Positions 13,301 through 24,505 of a DNA stretch of 64,000 nt are shown one piece after another; within the stretch, counting starts at the first letter, position 1; every line of letters starts with the position of its first letter. Made by a program: the position numbers and the translations under genes. The DNA comes from Parelaphostrongylus tenuis. Taxonomy: Eukaryota; Nematoda; Chromadorea; Rhabditida; Metastrongylidae. The notes beneath the pieces were generated by a model, which was not told where the DNA came from, did no database searches, and was given only the letters and a program-made list of their open reading frames with translations. The DNA lies in NCBI GenBank assembly GCA_019055375.1, contig JAHQIW010000957.1, forward strand, positions 161,799 to 225,798, written 5' to 3'.

Positions 13301-13537
13301 CGATACCGTGGCAGATCGCTGAGGGTTACTGCGTCGAACTCTCCTGTAGGGAAGGGGAATACAAGAGAGGCAAGAGGTACAAATTTTCAAAACTGTGGAG
13401 CTGCAAGAGTATCCATGAAACCTATTGTACTCTATGAAATTTCATTTTTGTAGGACTTTACATTTGTATTGGCACCTTGCAAGCTACTGTGGAGGAGCAC
13501 CAACCACAAACACGAATTTTGACGGATATAAATGTAC

Positions 13538-15436
13538 CTTCAAACTGAATCCTCCAGTTTTATTGATGATATGTCGGTAGTAGAGGAATATTATAGAGAA
13601 TGCGACGGTGAATATGACAGCGCCCATGGAGAAACCAAGCATGAATACTGGCCACCACACCCCTTCAACTGTCAAATCTAATTTCAACTTTAGCAATACT
13701 TATTTTGGAGGAGTCCTTTACTTTAGCGGTTTTTTAAAGCAGTCTCATAATGTTATAAGTATATATCTACTAATAATGAGTGATATGCAAAACCCTGAAC
13801 TCCAGAAGTGTAGCCATTACACTACGAAGACCTTTGTTAGCATTCATCCTTGGTAGAGGTGAAAACACGGGTTCAGCTCTCGCTTCAGCTTCAGAGTTAC
13901 GCTATTCATCATTAGTGGGGTTCAATACTAAGGTTGTTATAGCATAATATTGTGGACTGAATTTGTGATACGTAACCGCTGCTTACAAAACCACCAGTTT
14001 GATTTACAGCTTCACTCTCCCGCTGAACTTCATGCAAGAATTTTAGTAAAAGTGAAGGTGTGCCTTCATATTTTCATCCCCTAAGAAATGAGTTGGGGAA
14101 AACCATAGATTCAAACAGGGATCAAGGAGAGGAATGTACGATATCAAGTGTGGTTTAGCACAGAATATGGAACTGTTATTATGACGTGACAGGTGTCATC
14201 ACAGTGCGTGTGAACTCTGCATGGTTGGTCTCCACTTCAACACCTTAGTGGAAGACTCTCGAAGGCGACAGTAGATAAAAAACTGTTATGTTCCTGCTGT
14301 GGTTAGAAGACAGGTAGAATATTTCGTTGGAGTAATGAACGTTTGCCTGAGTAGGTTGTTTGCAACCTAATCTTCTCAGGCTCTCAAAAGGGGAAATTGT
14401 CGCAAGCTCGGCTGTCAGGACAAATATTATCAATAATACAACAGCCTCGTGAATTGGCTTATGAAGAAGGCTATGAAAAGCCACTTTCTTAACTACAACA
14501 GCAAGGAAAAGCCCTGTGAATGTTCGGAAATTCTCTGGAGTGCTGCAAATAGATCTTAGTAGATTCGAAATTATAGTCCGGCGTAACATATGTCACGATC
14601 AAGACATTGATTTGATTTAGTAATCTGCAAGTTTAGCGCGTATGTCGCAGTGATTGGAGGCATTTTGTTATTACATAAACGGTCAGTCGATGGTCGGTGG
14701 TCCAAACTCGCTCTCAACACTCACAGGTCTTCCATCCTGCCGGGCTTGGTGAAACAGTACCGCAGTTGTTCGGGTGGATCAGAACACTAATGTGATATAT
14801 AGGTAGCCTCCACAAGTCATTGTAAAGGCTAGATTTGCACTCAATCACCTCAGACGATGTTAATTGAAGATGAATGCATAGCGCAATCTCATAGATTGGT
14901 CAACACCGGGAACTTTATCCTTTGTCCTTCTAATTTGTGAGCTGAGCAGAAAAAAATGCGAGGATTCCTTGTATTAAGAGAAATGAGTTCTGTAAATGAA
15001 ACAAGATCAAGCTCACCCCAATCTATGTCGTTGAACAAGGTCGCGTATCGGTTAGACTCCATGACGACCACTAGATGCTATTTCGATTTTCTGCGTTTGC
15101 TTTACAACGTGATTGATCTCCCGATCCCGTTTGTAGTACACCAAGCGTTTTTAGTTGAATAAGCAGGGATAGTGACAACAATGAAAATCACACGGATATA
15201 CATCGATGGACGACTCTTCTTCTTCCATGACAACGACGAATATGTGAATCGAGGATAAGTACGTAAAAAACAAAACTCTGCGAGATCTTGAATTTCTGCA
15301 AAAGAATCGGAAGCAGGTAGCCTCTTGTGATAGCGAGTTCTCTCCAGTGTCCCAGTTTGTACAAGACCATCAAAAAAAAACTTGCACCGATAGCGACGTC
15401 AGCAACGTACCGCCTTGCTACGGTTGGGAAGAAGAA
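13538..15436 (-). CDS. Candidate membrane-protein gene, partial exon set
   Basis: Three coding-like exons are proposed. Exon a, 15436-15263 (58 codons, phase 0 to 0), contains ARRYVADVAIGASFFLMVLY. Exon b, 14542-14367, holds a hydrophobic helix (EAVVLLIIFVLTAELATI) and ends after one base of a codon. Exon c, 13668-13538, starts with the two bases needed to complete that codon and holds WWPVFMLGFSMGAVIFTVAF, a clear membrane helix followed by LYYRH. Acceptors are TTTGCAG and TTTGACAG; donors are GTTGCA and GTACAT. At least one exon between a and b is missing, since the phases do not meet. After exon c a short ending at the CCCTACAG acceptor near 13365 is possible. The LSPF-like motif in exon b faintly recalls amino-acid transporters, but I do not claim the family. 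No start codon was found. Confidence 0.35.
14700..14890 (+). repeat. SINE-like repeat E, 3' part
   Basis: Shares with the copy at 36893-37170 the order GTCATTGTAAAGGCTAGAT, TGCACTCAATCACCTC and AATGCATAGCGCAATCTC. The tRNA-like head is missing or too decayed to see. Confidence 0.6.
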
Positions 15437-15951
15437 CTATATGTCACACTTGAGAAGCTGAGCAAGTCATAATGGAAGTCTTAGAACTTTTATCACTTTG
15501 CTTCAACATTTTATACATAAGGCTACTGCTTGCCGCTTAATCCAGTGTACATTAAACATCTGATAGTGCAGTGGAGCAGTGGCTTAAGCTATTGCGGGAT
15601 GCACAGTCGTCGATTTGACCGTGCGTACCGAACAAGTTTGTAGCACATCAGTTTAGAAAAATAAAAGTGCTGGCTTCAGTTAATGATAAACTTCTATAGA
15701 ACAAGATATAGCCCATATATGCATCCAACCACCCTGAAATGCTATAAATAGGGAGCAATGTGTGGTTCACCAGTGAGGGATGAATTTCGAATACTTCATG
15801 CTCCACTATTTGTTAGAGACTCTTCCATAGGCGTTTACTTAGCGCAACATCTACATTGTACATTCCGATTGAATTGAATGGAAGTCAACTATGCCCAAGA
15901 GATTTCAGTCGGCCACTCAACGCTCTTAGGTATATCATATGATAATTATCT

Positions 15952-16678
15952 GAGCCAACATGTCATGTGGCCTGTTACGGGTTCTTTTACAGCCCAACAC
16001 ACGTTTTTCTGCCTTCCAACCTCGTCAGTCGGGCAGGCCCTTCGTTTTTAGGCGATCCTCTAGGGGATCTAATTTTGGGCGTGCTTTATAGAAAATTCGA
16101 AATGAATGGTAAAAAAGAATCAACCCCTCGGCGTTAACCAACCACTGAAGGATGAGCCACGCATTCGTCTTCAATTTTTAACTTTGTTTGAGGTGATTGA
16201 ATGCATATCTGGCCTTTACAATGACTCACGGTGGCCTCCCGGTGAATAGAGTCAGTGGGCTTATACTCCCAGACAAGTCTACGACCAATCCGGTACCAAG
16301 TTGCCGACCACGGAGGAATGGATGGCTTGGTGAGACATGAGCGCGTGATCAAACCATTGACCTCGTGTGCCACGTGAAGTACCTCTAACCACTGCGTTAC
16401 ATGCGCTCTACTTGACTCAAACACTCAAAATAAACGATATAATATTTTGAAAATACCAGCTAAGAGCAATCGATCCTCGAAAATTGCCGATCTTGTGATT
16501 TTTCACTTGACGACGATTGTGTAAATCGTTTGCCGTCGCCTCCCTTTCTAATGGGGATGTAGGGACCTGAGGAGATTTGGCTAAAGACGAAGGGCTTGCC
16601 AAACTGACGAAGTTGGAAGATTGAAACACGTGTGTCGCTGTACAAGAGTCGATAACAGACCACATGACATGTTGGCTC
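15952..16678. mobile_element. MITE family B interrupted by a SINE-like insertion
   Basis: It begins GAGCCAACATGTCATGTGGC and ends CCACATGACATGTTGGCTC. Both sides carry the expected inner blocks (acacgtttttctgcc on the left; TGATTTTTCACTTGACGACG and AAACACGTGTG on the right). The middle is displaced by SINE-like repeat E on the minus strand, so the SINE landed after the MITE. Confidence 0.75.
16130..16410 (-). repeat. SINE-like repeat E, near full length
   Basis: On the minus strand the head reads ACGCAGTGGTTAGAGGTACT (A-box) and then AATGGTTTGATCACGCGC (B-box). The body has CTGGGAGTATAAGCCCACTG, GTCATTGTAAAGGCC and AATCACCTC, with the end near GCGTGGCTCATCC. It matches the plus-strand copy at 36893-37170. 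Confidence 0.7.
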
Positions 16679-16809
16679 GATAAATTATGAGATGTAATTA
16701 ATTTTGAACGTGGTCTAAAGAAAGCACTTGAAATGAACGGTCTCTAGGGTATATTTGAAATATCATATCGCTGAGAAAAAACAGTAAAAACATAGAAATT
16801 TGAGTAATA

Positions 16810-17060
16810 TATATCACAATGGCTGTCAGCTTAACTGGGTTTATAAAGCGATACGTGCTTACCCAAGCAAACCTCTCGAAGTTCGGTGACTAACAGCTAC
16901 ATTAGATAATATTAGAGTATGCATGGTGGTGAAACGGTGTTTCGGTGGGTGTGGTGGTAGCACCGCGCCCACCGTATGAGTGGAGCGTGGGTTCACCTTC
17001 GGCTTGAGGCCGAGATTTTGCTTAGCTTTCGATTCTCTTAAGCATGTTTGAAACATGATA
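16810..17060 (+). repeat. tRNA-like composite repeat F
   Basis: The spacer block (ATCACAATGGCTGTCAGCTT, TTATAAAGCGATACG, GTTCGGTGACTAACAGCTAC) leads into a tRNA-like head, GGTGTGGTGGTAGCACCGCG, then the tail GATTTTGCTTAGCTTTCGAT. The same spacer-head-tail order is found at 34.5-34.9 kb and, inverted, at 41.9-42.3 kb. Confidence 0.6.
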
Positions 17061-18428
17061 CTACAGCGAAAAAGCACAAAAAGAGAGGAAATCTGGGACG
17101 ATGATCAATTTCGCTTCCGCTGATACAAAGCACGCATTCATAACAAAATAAAATACAAGTGCCTCACTTCGTCACAGGATAATCACTGTGATGGATGAGC
17201 GTAGCGAAATGGTTAACAGCACCGCAGTTCATACATGATTTGTGATTCGATCACTCAGCTTGAACGAACCAATTACTCGTTTCATTCGCGGCAAGAGAAG
17301 GGCTTTAGACTTTTCTAAGACCATTAATACTCAAATTAGAGGAATCGGGAATCTTCTACACCTCCACTAGTGTTGCCTAATCAGATACGCATCCAGTTAC
17401 CTCTAAAATCTTCAGCCCAAAAGTACTGAATATCATATGGCTTGCTTAGGCAAGATGTTTGGCCTTTCGAGAGCCATTTTCAAGCGTTTCAAGCGTATTA
17501 GAGCCATTTTCTCATTTTGAGAGCGGAATAATAGACGATGGTCTCAGGAAACTATTTCGCTACGATGATACTATTTGTAAATTGCTATTTCATACTCATT
17601 TTAATTCGATGCGCTATGAGTTAACGATACGTTATGAGCTAATGAGACTCACATTTTCTGTAGTATAAGTAACATGCTTCCAGCTGTATTATTGATTCTT
17701 AATTTTTTTTTTTTTACGACATGACGAGCCATCATATGTATCACTCCACGGATCTCAACACTTCTTATAGTTGATCCGCATCCTTTCATCCATCATTGAT
17801 GAAGGTTCGCACTTTTTCTGCTTGTGATTTCTGTTGCTACTTCAAAAATGACCGTTTTGCTCGCGATTATTGCTTAAGCCAGTTCTCGCTTGACTTCAGA
17901 ATCAGCCACATCAAGATGTTACCGCCTGAATTAGATGAAGCAGTCTTGTCCGAGTGGAGCCTAGGGCCAATCTCCCTACCCGGAAGGATGGCAAGTTTGA
18001 TAGACCGGGAACAAAGTCGATCCAGTGCATGAGTAGGTTGCAACGTTCGCGTAACGAACAAGTTCTCCATCACTTTGCTAATTTCAACTTATGTTGACTT
18101 CGTTATTTCGCAAATCATAGCAGTTAAACGATTCAAGTTAGCAGAGGACACGACGGAACTCTCCAGTGTATCGTTGATGTCTACGGCTACTAGATCTGTG
18201 TTTCAATGACTTTGTTTTGAAAATTGTTATTTATAGAATAAAAAGTTTGGATCGTGAAAGCGCAGAACATTTAGCCATGTTCCTAAAACTATAAATATAA
18301 AAAGCTATTTTTCAGTTTTTATTGTTTAACTGAACCTCCTAGTGCTGGGGCAAAGTTTATGCTGTCAAGACGATCTGAGTCGAAACTGAACGAAAACAAA
18401 TAAACAAAATAATAGTTGATTTTCTTCT
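17061..18428. other. No supported gene
   Basis: Contains a weak tRNA-like stretch (about 17205-17285, AGCGAAATGGTTAACAGC) and a 78-codon plus-strand frame at 17796-18032 with a 68-codon minus-strand frame across it. Neither shows a recognisable domain. Confidence 0.35.
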
Positions 18429-18915
18429 TCAAGCGAAACACGAGGTGTTACATTAAGCTTTATTTAACAGCTGACGTTTCGACAGTTCGCCCTCTTCAGA
18501 GCCTGGAAAGGTCAAATTATCCGCAATCCAATCAGTCAAGCACCTCCATTACTCCTCTAAAAAAACACCAGACCTAGATTCCAATCGCATTTAGCACAAA
18601 ACATTGATTATTATCAATCGCACAAATCGTACAAATTATTAATCAATCACAAATTATGAGCCTTAGTGATCTCCACTTGAATCATTCAGTGAAACACCAT
18701 ATAAAAAAGCGGTGAGTATATTGAGAGTTTATTTTGTGCTTGATGTGATTGAAATCTATGTCTGGTGATTTTTGCTATGAGTAATGGAGGTACGCAACTG
18801 ATTGGATTGCGGATAATTTGACTTTTCCAGGCTCTGAAGAAGGCGAACTGCCGAAACATCAGCTGTTGATAAATATTAATATGACACCTCGTGTTTGGCT
18901 CAAAGAAGAAAATCA
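18429..18915. mobile_element. Foldback element G with arms of about 120 bp
   Basis: The left arm contains AAACACGAGGTGTTACATTA, ACGTTTCGACAGTTCGCCCT, TCAGAGCCTGGAAAGGTCAA and ATTATCCGCAATCCAATCAG. The right arm contains the same blocks inverted (CTGATTGGATTGCGGATAAT, TTTCCAGGCTCTGAAGAAGG, CGAACTGCCGAAACATCAGC, ATGACACCTCGTGTTTGGC). The loop shows no coding capacity. The 65-codon frame at 18818-19015 is a by-product. Confidence 0.8.
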
Positions 18916-19179
18916 GGAATTATTATTGAAACATGCCGAGGCTAGTCGGCAGTCGGTCTTTGGAATAATAATATCACGAAATAGAGATGAATCGAAATTT
19001 AAGTTGAATAAATAGTACTAGTATCATCCTCGCGTTCGCCTAACGAAAATTATGAATTTAATTTACTCAATGTCATGGCTGATAAAAAGAAGAAATCTAT
19101 GTTTTCTTTTTAAAAACTCAATGGATCCAATGGAAATAGCAGAGAGTTGCTAAGCAACAAACTATTGCACACTGGCTGT

Positions 19180-19499
19180 TTATTCTCTTCTTTTTCGAGC
19201 ACCATAACAAGCACAAACTCGCGGTTGGTGAGTAACTGTTTTCCAGCCTAGTATGGAGCACGCGGCTTCGTTGTACTTTGATTCATCTGCAACAAATTGA
19301 ACATAAGAGTTGATTAGCTGATGAACTTACGGCCTTTGTAATTGTGACTGTTCTGAGCAGCTTTTGCACTAAATATTGGGTTCATAAACCTACGCTTATT
19401 GGGTTGTTAAGGCTGCTATTGTTGAGCCTTTTATCAGCTTCCTCAGCTACTACAATCACTTCAACCGATCTGTTCGGATTTCTTAAACTCCAGAGGAAA
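19180..19499 (-). CDS. Last two exons of an unrecognised gene
   Basis: Exon 19499-19390 follows an ATTAG acceptor. After one carried-in base it encodes FLWSLRNPNRSVEVIVVAEE and then ADKRLNNSSLNNPISV, leaving one base before a GTTTAT donor. Exon 19286-19180 follows TTTGTTGCAG and begins with the two bases that complete that codon (Asp). It encodes ESKYNEAACSILGWKTVTHQ then PRVCACYGARKRRE and a TAA stop, which itself overlaps an AATAAA. The intron is 103 bp. Phase closure, splice signals, stop and poly(A) signal together support a real 3' end. I do not recognise the family and no upstream exon is convincing. Confidence 0.45.
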
Positions 19500-19615
19500 C
19501 TAATAGTACTGAATTATGCAAAAAGCATGCTGCTTAAGATGTTTTCAAAAAGTGGCTCATAACCTGTGTTCAAAGTTATTTCTGTATAGGTGGCTACTAG
19601 TGGATGTTTACGACT

Positions 19616-19712
19616 GTTTGAGTGTATGTGTATGCGTATGCATATGTATGTGTCGTGTGTGTGGTGTGTGTGTATGTGTGTGGTGTGTGTGTTTTTGGGT
19701 GGGTGGGTGGAT
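19616..19712 (+). repeat. TG-rich microsatellite with a G-run
   Basis: Imperfect TGTGTATG/TGTGTGG repeats end in GGGTGGGTGGGTGG. Open frames crossing it on both strands are repeat artefacts. Confidence 0.85.
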
Positions 19713-20089
19713 GTACCTGTGTATCTTCCGTAATGTTCATACGTAACTTAACACGACTTCTTGCGCAATTGCAGTATTTGTCCGACCAGCAGTCCATGTC
19801 ATTCATGAAGAAAACAAAATCCTCAAGTAGAAGTCGAAACAACTCTCGAAATGGTCGAAGACCGTTATGAAGAATGGCGAGGAAACAAATCGAGTGCTTG
19901 AAGAGTTCAAATTTGCAGAATAAAATATGGTGATAGGTCGTGTAAAATAGCACAATTAAAATCCGTGAGATTGTAATATGTACGAAATGATGAAATGCAA
20001 GCGGAGAGCTGGGAGCAGTGGCAGTTCAACAGTTGCTATCTAAAGAAGAAACCGCTAATTTTTTTTTCATCTCATCAAGCAGTGCCACT

Positions 20090-20330
20090 TCCTAGCGCAT
20101 AACCTTCTGTACGGCATATCATTCCAGCACAGTGGTCCACAACTTCAGTTTTTCAGCTTCTCCTTCTATGACACATTGTCTATCTAAGAACGTTTGCTAA
20201 TGTCCAGAACGCAGATCCACACAAAAGTTGCATTGGTGCTTCACTCTTACTGGGCGCTTGCCAACCGCCACACTATTGAAACTTTTGCTGCGCTATCGCT
20301 CCTTCCGAGATGTAAGGTCTAACTTGTCGA
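20090..20330 (-). pseudogene. Possible Bel/Pao-type gag relic
   Basis: On the minus strand, with a stop in between, one reads KRPVRVKHQCNFCVDLRSGH and then QTFLDRQCVIEGEAEKLKLW. The spacing of the Cys-x2-Cys, the histidine, TFLD and the EKLKL-type segment is like the zinc-knuckle region of Bel/Pao gag. Several stops show that it is dead. The match is from memory of the family pattern only. Confidence 0.3.
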
Positions 20331-21139
20331 CAACTAACTGTCAACGAGCTTAAATGATCGAGCACATATCGACACCAAATCCAGTTGAGCTGTCCAAGAT
20401 ATAACGTGTAGTCGATAGCAACATACATCGTTGAAGTAAGAACAAGAAGTGTTCTTGAGGTCCTTCAATGTTCTACTCTATTTTCGTGCGGTGTTTAATG
20501 TAAAATCAGCATCAGACATTATGTGAAACACGTCAAACTCAATTTTCGGTCAGCAGTAGAGATTTCTTTCAACGAAACGCGATAGCTAATACAATGTCTA
20601 TGCTTACAGCCGCCCTTGTTACGTTGGAAGATTCTTTGAATTGTAAATTCTTTTTATTCTTCAAAAAATCCTGTCCCTATACAAGAACTACGCCTGAATT
20701 TATTGCGATAGAGCAAAATCTGTTCTAGCAATCTACTAGGCTCTGAACTCCTAGAAACTTTGTTGATCAAAAATTTTTGATGCTAGAAACCGACTCCTTG
20801 CGATACTTCATATTCATTAGAAATCATCGGCAGAAAGCTTACGTTAAATGTCAACCTCACCCATCTCCTTCAGGATAGAGTAAATTTTCAAGAATGATCC
20901 CTGTGCAATAGTTGAGAATTTTATTGGATGATTACTAAAGTAGAAACACTATGATAACATAGCGATATACCACAAAATACACAGTGACAAATTCCTCTAC
21001 AATCAAACGGAGCTTTTCTTTTGTACCTTTGACGTTCTAAAGCATTTGCAGCCAACATGAAGTCAATTCGGTTCTACAGGAGTGCCATCCAAATTTGAGT
21101 GCTAAAGCTCATCGATAAATGATGACGCTGCACTTCTTC

Positions 21140-21395
21140 ATTCTTCGTTGATCCGTTTTCACAGTGCTTTTTTCACTGCGCGGATTCCAGTACTTCTAGC
21201 GTCCAATTCGTTTATTTGTGTTCTTTTTCAATGTCATAGAATATTGTTTGAACAAATCTCTTCGCAATCCCGAGGATAGCCTGACTGTGGCGTCCCATAG
21301 GACGTTGTTACTTACTGCCAGAGAGAGTTGGAGGATGGAGCTCCGCTCCACTTGAGCTGCGAAGAGCATCGCAACCAATCGGCCACGGCGTTCCC
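21140..21395 (-). repeat. SINE-like repeat D
   Basis: Minus-strand head CGTGGCCGATTGGTTGCGAT. The body carries AACGTCCTATGGGACGCCAC and the AATACTGGAATCCGCGCAGT end. It is collinear with the copies at 8.35 and 10.7 kb. Confidence 0.7.
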
Positions 21396-22032
21396 ATTAA
21401 CGACAGAGGAGATGAGGGAGGTATGCGAGAAACATCTGTTCTCTGATCATGTTGAGTTTGATTTTCGAAAAGATTTTAGAAAAAGACTATGCGATGGGTT
21501 AAAATGTGTGATAAAGAGGTATGAAAATATTCACATCACGTTGATTCAATCACTGTAATCTTGAAGAGTCATCCAATATTTTAAAGGCTGCAGTTGACTG
21601 CTTTGCGCGCGCAATTTTCGTCTTGCAATTGAGAAATATTTCTCCTTAGAACATAACATTTAGGTTTTTGTTGATGATGCTAATAGATGAAAAATGTTAA
21701 TTATAAACTAAAGCTTTTCAACAAGACAAGGCGATTCACTGTCCTGTGAGGTCGAGCCTTCGGCTCTTTCGAATGGAACTTTTGTCTCAAAGTCGCCGTT
21801 AATTGTTCTACCGCGCTTATGGTCTGCGTGAAATAACACAACTGTTAACAGCTCTAGGAAGTTTTACATCTACTGCCTTTGATAAGTAAATATGTGATTC
21901 CGGAAATCCCGATAGCTAAGATCGTTAATCATCTCGTGAGGCCGGCAGCCCTACTCATCATGCATCAAGATTGACGAGCTGTAGGCGTACAGTGTATCCT
22001 GCAGGAATCTTTGAAGCTGGTAATTTTTGTGC

Positions 22033-22530
22033 GAGCCAACATGTCATGTGGTGTCTATGGGCTCTTACAGAGCTCGATACACGTGTTTCGGCCTTGGCAG
22101 CCTCGTCAGTAGGACAGGCCCCACGTCTTTAGCCAATCTCTCGTGGTAATCCATTCCCCTATAGAGAGTAGGAACGACGCACGATTTATACGTACCGTAA
22201 GTGAAAAAAATCACTAGATCAGCAGTGTTGCGCATGGCTGGATGGCGTTTGATAAATCCTTAGCGAGCCATACGTTCGTTGCGGAGGTGTCGCCGTTTTC
22301 ATCAGTATAACTTGGATATAGAGACATTGTCTATGGTGATAACACATGTTATTGTACTATCAACATTTCTTGCAGTCGATGAATTGCTGCTAATAGTAAA
22401 TATGTATAAATCGACTGTTTGAAAAACTCGCTACAAACAATTAGTATAGTCTCTCCATTCCTGCTATAGAGTAAATTCAATATGGAGCGTGGACCATTAA
22501 GAAAGCGACACTTCCTAAACGAGCACATTT
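22033..22530. mobile_element. MITE B left half joined to MITE C remnant
   Basis: Starts with GAGCCAACATGTCATGTGG and family B blocks (GATACACGTGTTTCGGCC, CAGCCTCGTCAGTAGGACAG). From about 22260 it changes to family C blocks (GTGTCGCCGTTTTCATCAG, and CCTGCTATAGAGTAAATTC on the right). The family B right end is absent. Confidence 0.6.
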
Positions 22531-22559
22531 CTCTGGCTTAACAAGCTCGGTAAGGTTTT

Positions 22560-23910
22560 AAAAACAGTAGATAAGATGGCATACGATGACTTTGCCCTTT
22601 CGCGCTAATGCGTACAACTTTTTCTGCGTACGGCCTTCTGGAATGGTTTTAGTGAATCATTCTGGTCAGGGTCTCTTTGACACTTTTTTGGACACCTTTC
22701 CATTCGATAGACCAGAGAATAGAACGACGATCTCAGGAAAGTAGTTCGCCATGCCAAAAGTGATTTTTTGAATCAATACTGACTGTAATACGATGACGAA
22801 CCACGCTGTGACTGGTTAGTCAATGAGTTTTAACCCATCTGCAATTTTACGCATTGAAACTAATGCACAAGCGTCCTGTACGTCTCGCCCTCGTATGTAC
22901 GGGCTCGCATAGATAGAGTGGAATTTGGATCTTTAACTCTGCCTTTTTGTGTCCTAGAAATTCTTTTAAAAAAGAGGAAAACCGAAGAGAGCATTAAAAC
23001 GTTCGTTTCTAAGCACTATCGTGCCTTTACTGATCACTGGCTACTGAATTAGTGCTGCCTTTGAAGCACATAAAAATCGCGTTCCAGTGATGCGATTTGT
23101 ATGTTTATCAGTCACGTTGTGATTCATTTGCCGTCCGTGGGTTGACGCATTTACAATAGTGCGCAATAACCCCTTCGCAACCAAGAATTTTTTACCAAAA
23201 ACAGCTTTCTCTTTTGGACTCGGATATTTTTCAAGAACTCGAATCGCGATTATTCCAGTACTGTGCTTGTTTTACAGAAAGGCTTTCGTGTTGCGTTGTT
23301 GCAACGGTATGAAGATTTTGATCCACACTTCGGTCTGTTTCACTGGCGTAAGATATTTGGATAGCTTCTGACCAAGCATTTGAGCCATCTATAAATATTG
23401 TCAATTATTAGCCAATTTTAAGTTCTAAAGTCTTCACAGAACGCTGTGAAAGCGAAAACAACATTAAGTTTCACTCTTAAAGTTCTACTAGCACATCGGA
23501 GTTATTCACTCATAAAGGAATGTGAGCGTGTAGAAAAATCGAGACCTATCAGGAGGGTGAAGAGAAATCCAAAATTATCTTCAAGATCTAGAAAAAAATT
23601 ATCAAAATAACGAAAATCACTTCAATGACTTGATTTGAATGATGTTCAACCATTTTTGGATTGGTCAACCTTGGAAGGATTAGCTGTTATATTAACGGAT
23701 TCTCTCCCACAAAAACGAATAGATCGCGTTATTGGCAATACGGACTGGGTGGCTATGGGCTACTTGACGTCTTAATCGAAATTAAGTAAAAAATCGCCTC
23801 TGGAAGTCTTGTAGCGGATGATCCATAAGTCGTGTGCAAGCAATACATTTTAGAAATATAGAAGTCGAAAGTAGTCAGAAAGCCTAATTATCCAAATCTA
23901 AATGTGCAAA
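22560..23910. other. No supported gene
   Basis: A 70-codon plus-strand frame at 23159-23371 is the longest. I see no domain, no paired splice sites and no clear repeat. Confidence 0.4.
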
Positions 23911-24003
23911 TAATAATCTAAAGTTCTATTGTTTCTACTGCCTTATTCGCAGTGTTATGATGTTTCATTCAAACCTAAGAGAACTGTGATGAGCAAAAAC
24001 ACG

Positions 24004-24075
24004 GCTTTAGCCGGGAATCGAACCCGTGTTTCATCTTACACGGAGACGCGTGCTCTACCTCTACACCACCGAGGC
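24004..24075 (-). tRNA. tRNA-like unit, one arm of an inverted pair
   Basis: On the minus strand: GCCTCGGTGGTGTAGAGGTA, then GAGCACGCGTCTCCG and GGGTTCGATTCCCGGC. A-box and B-box are near consensus. The 3' acceptor strand (CTAAAGC) no longer pairs well and the anticodon arm is not standard, so it is most likely the head of a tRNA-derived repeat. Confidence 0.5.
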
Positions 24076-24140
24076 ACATTTGCCAGACCACTCATTATTC
24101 AACATCTTTGTGTTAGATAAATAAGTGGTCAGGCAGATGT

Positions 24141-24212
24141 GCCTCGGTGGTGTAGAGGTAGAGCAAGCGTCCCCCTATAGGGTGAAACGCGGGATCGATT
24201 CCCAGCTGAGGC
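24141..24212 (+). tRNA. tRNA-like unit, other arm of the inverted pair
   Basis: GCCTCGGTGGTGTAGAGGTA opens and CTGAGGC closes a 7-bp acceptor-like stem with one mismatch; GGGATCGATTCCC forms the T-arm. It is followed by the family tail GATTTTGCTCAACACCCAGT. It lies about 65 bp from an inverted sister at 24004-24075. The anticodon is not assignable. Confidence 0.5.
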
Positions 24213-24428
24213 AGTGATTTTGCTCAACACCCAGTTCTCTTAGGTTTCTGAATGTGTGATTATTGAGATCTCTCAAATGAAAACGGCTTTGATGAATTGT
24301 TGCACTGGGAGATGGTGTGTGAAACTGAGTATATCTGCCAGTAAAAAAAGCTTATCCTGAAGCAGTTTCTTGATTACACCAAAGTATCTTCATTCATCAC
24401 TCACTGCGAGATAACATAAATTATAAAT

Positions 24429-24434
24429 TTTATT
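24429..24434 (-). terminator. Poly(A) signal of the lysine-rich gene
   Basis: AATAAA on the minus strand, about 70 nt after the TAA/TGA end of the lysine-rich exon. Confidence 0.55.
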
Positions 24435-24505
24435 TTGGGGTCACCAGGTGTGCAAAAGGAACAGTTTGAATGAATACACAACATAAGCACAGCAATACGT
24501 ATCTT

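Noticed and set aside
19516..19953. Frames across 19516-19953 on both strands (76, 82 and 118 codons)
   Set aside because: They run through the TG microsatellite, which is open in several frames.
23993..24230. A pair of functional tRNA genes
   Set aside because: A- and B-boxes are good, but the anticodon arms are not standard and both carry the tail shared with a dispersed family.
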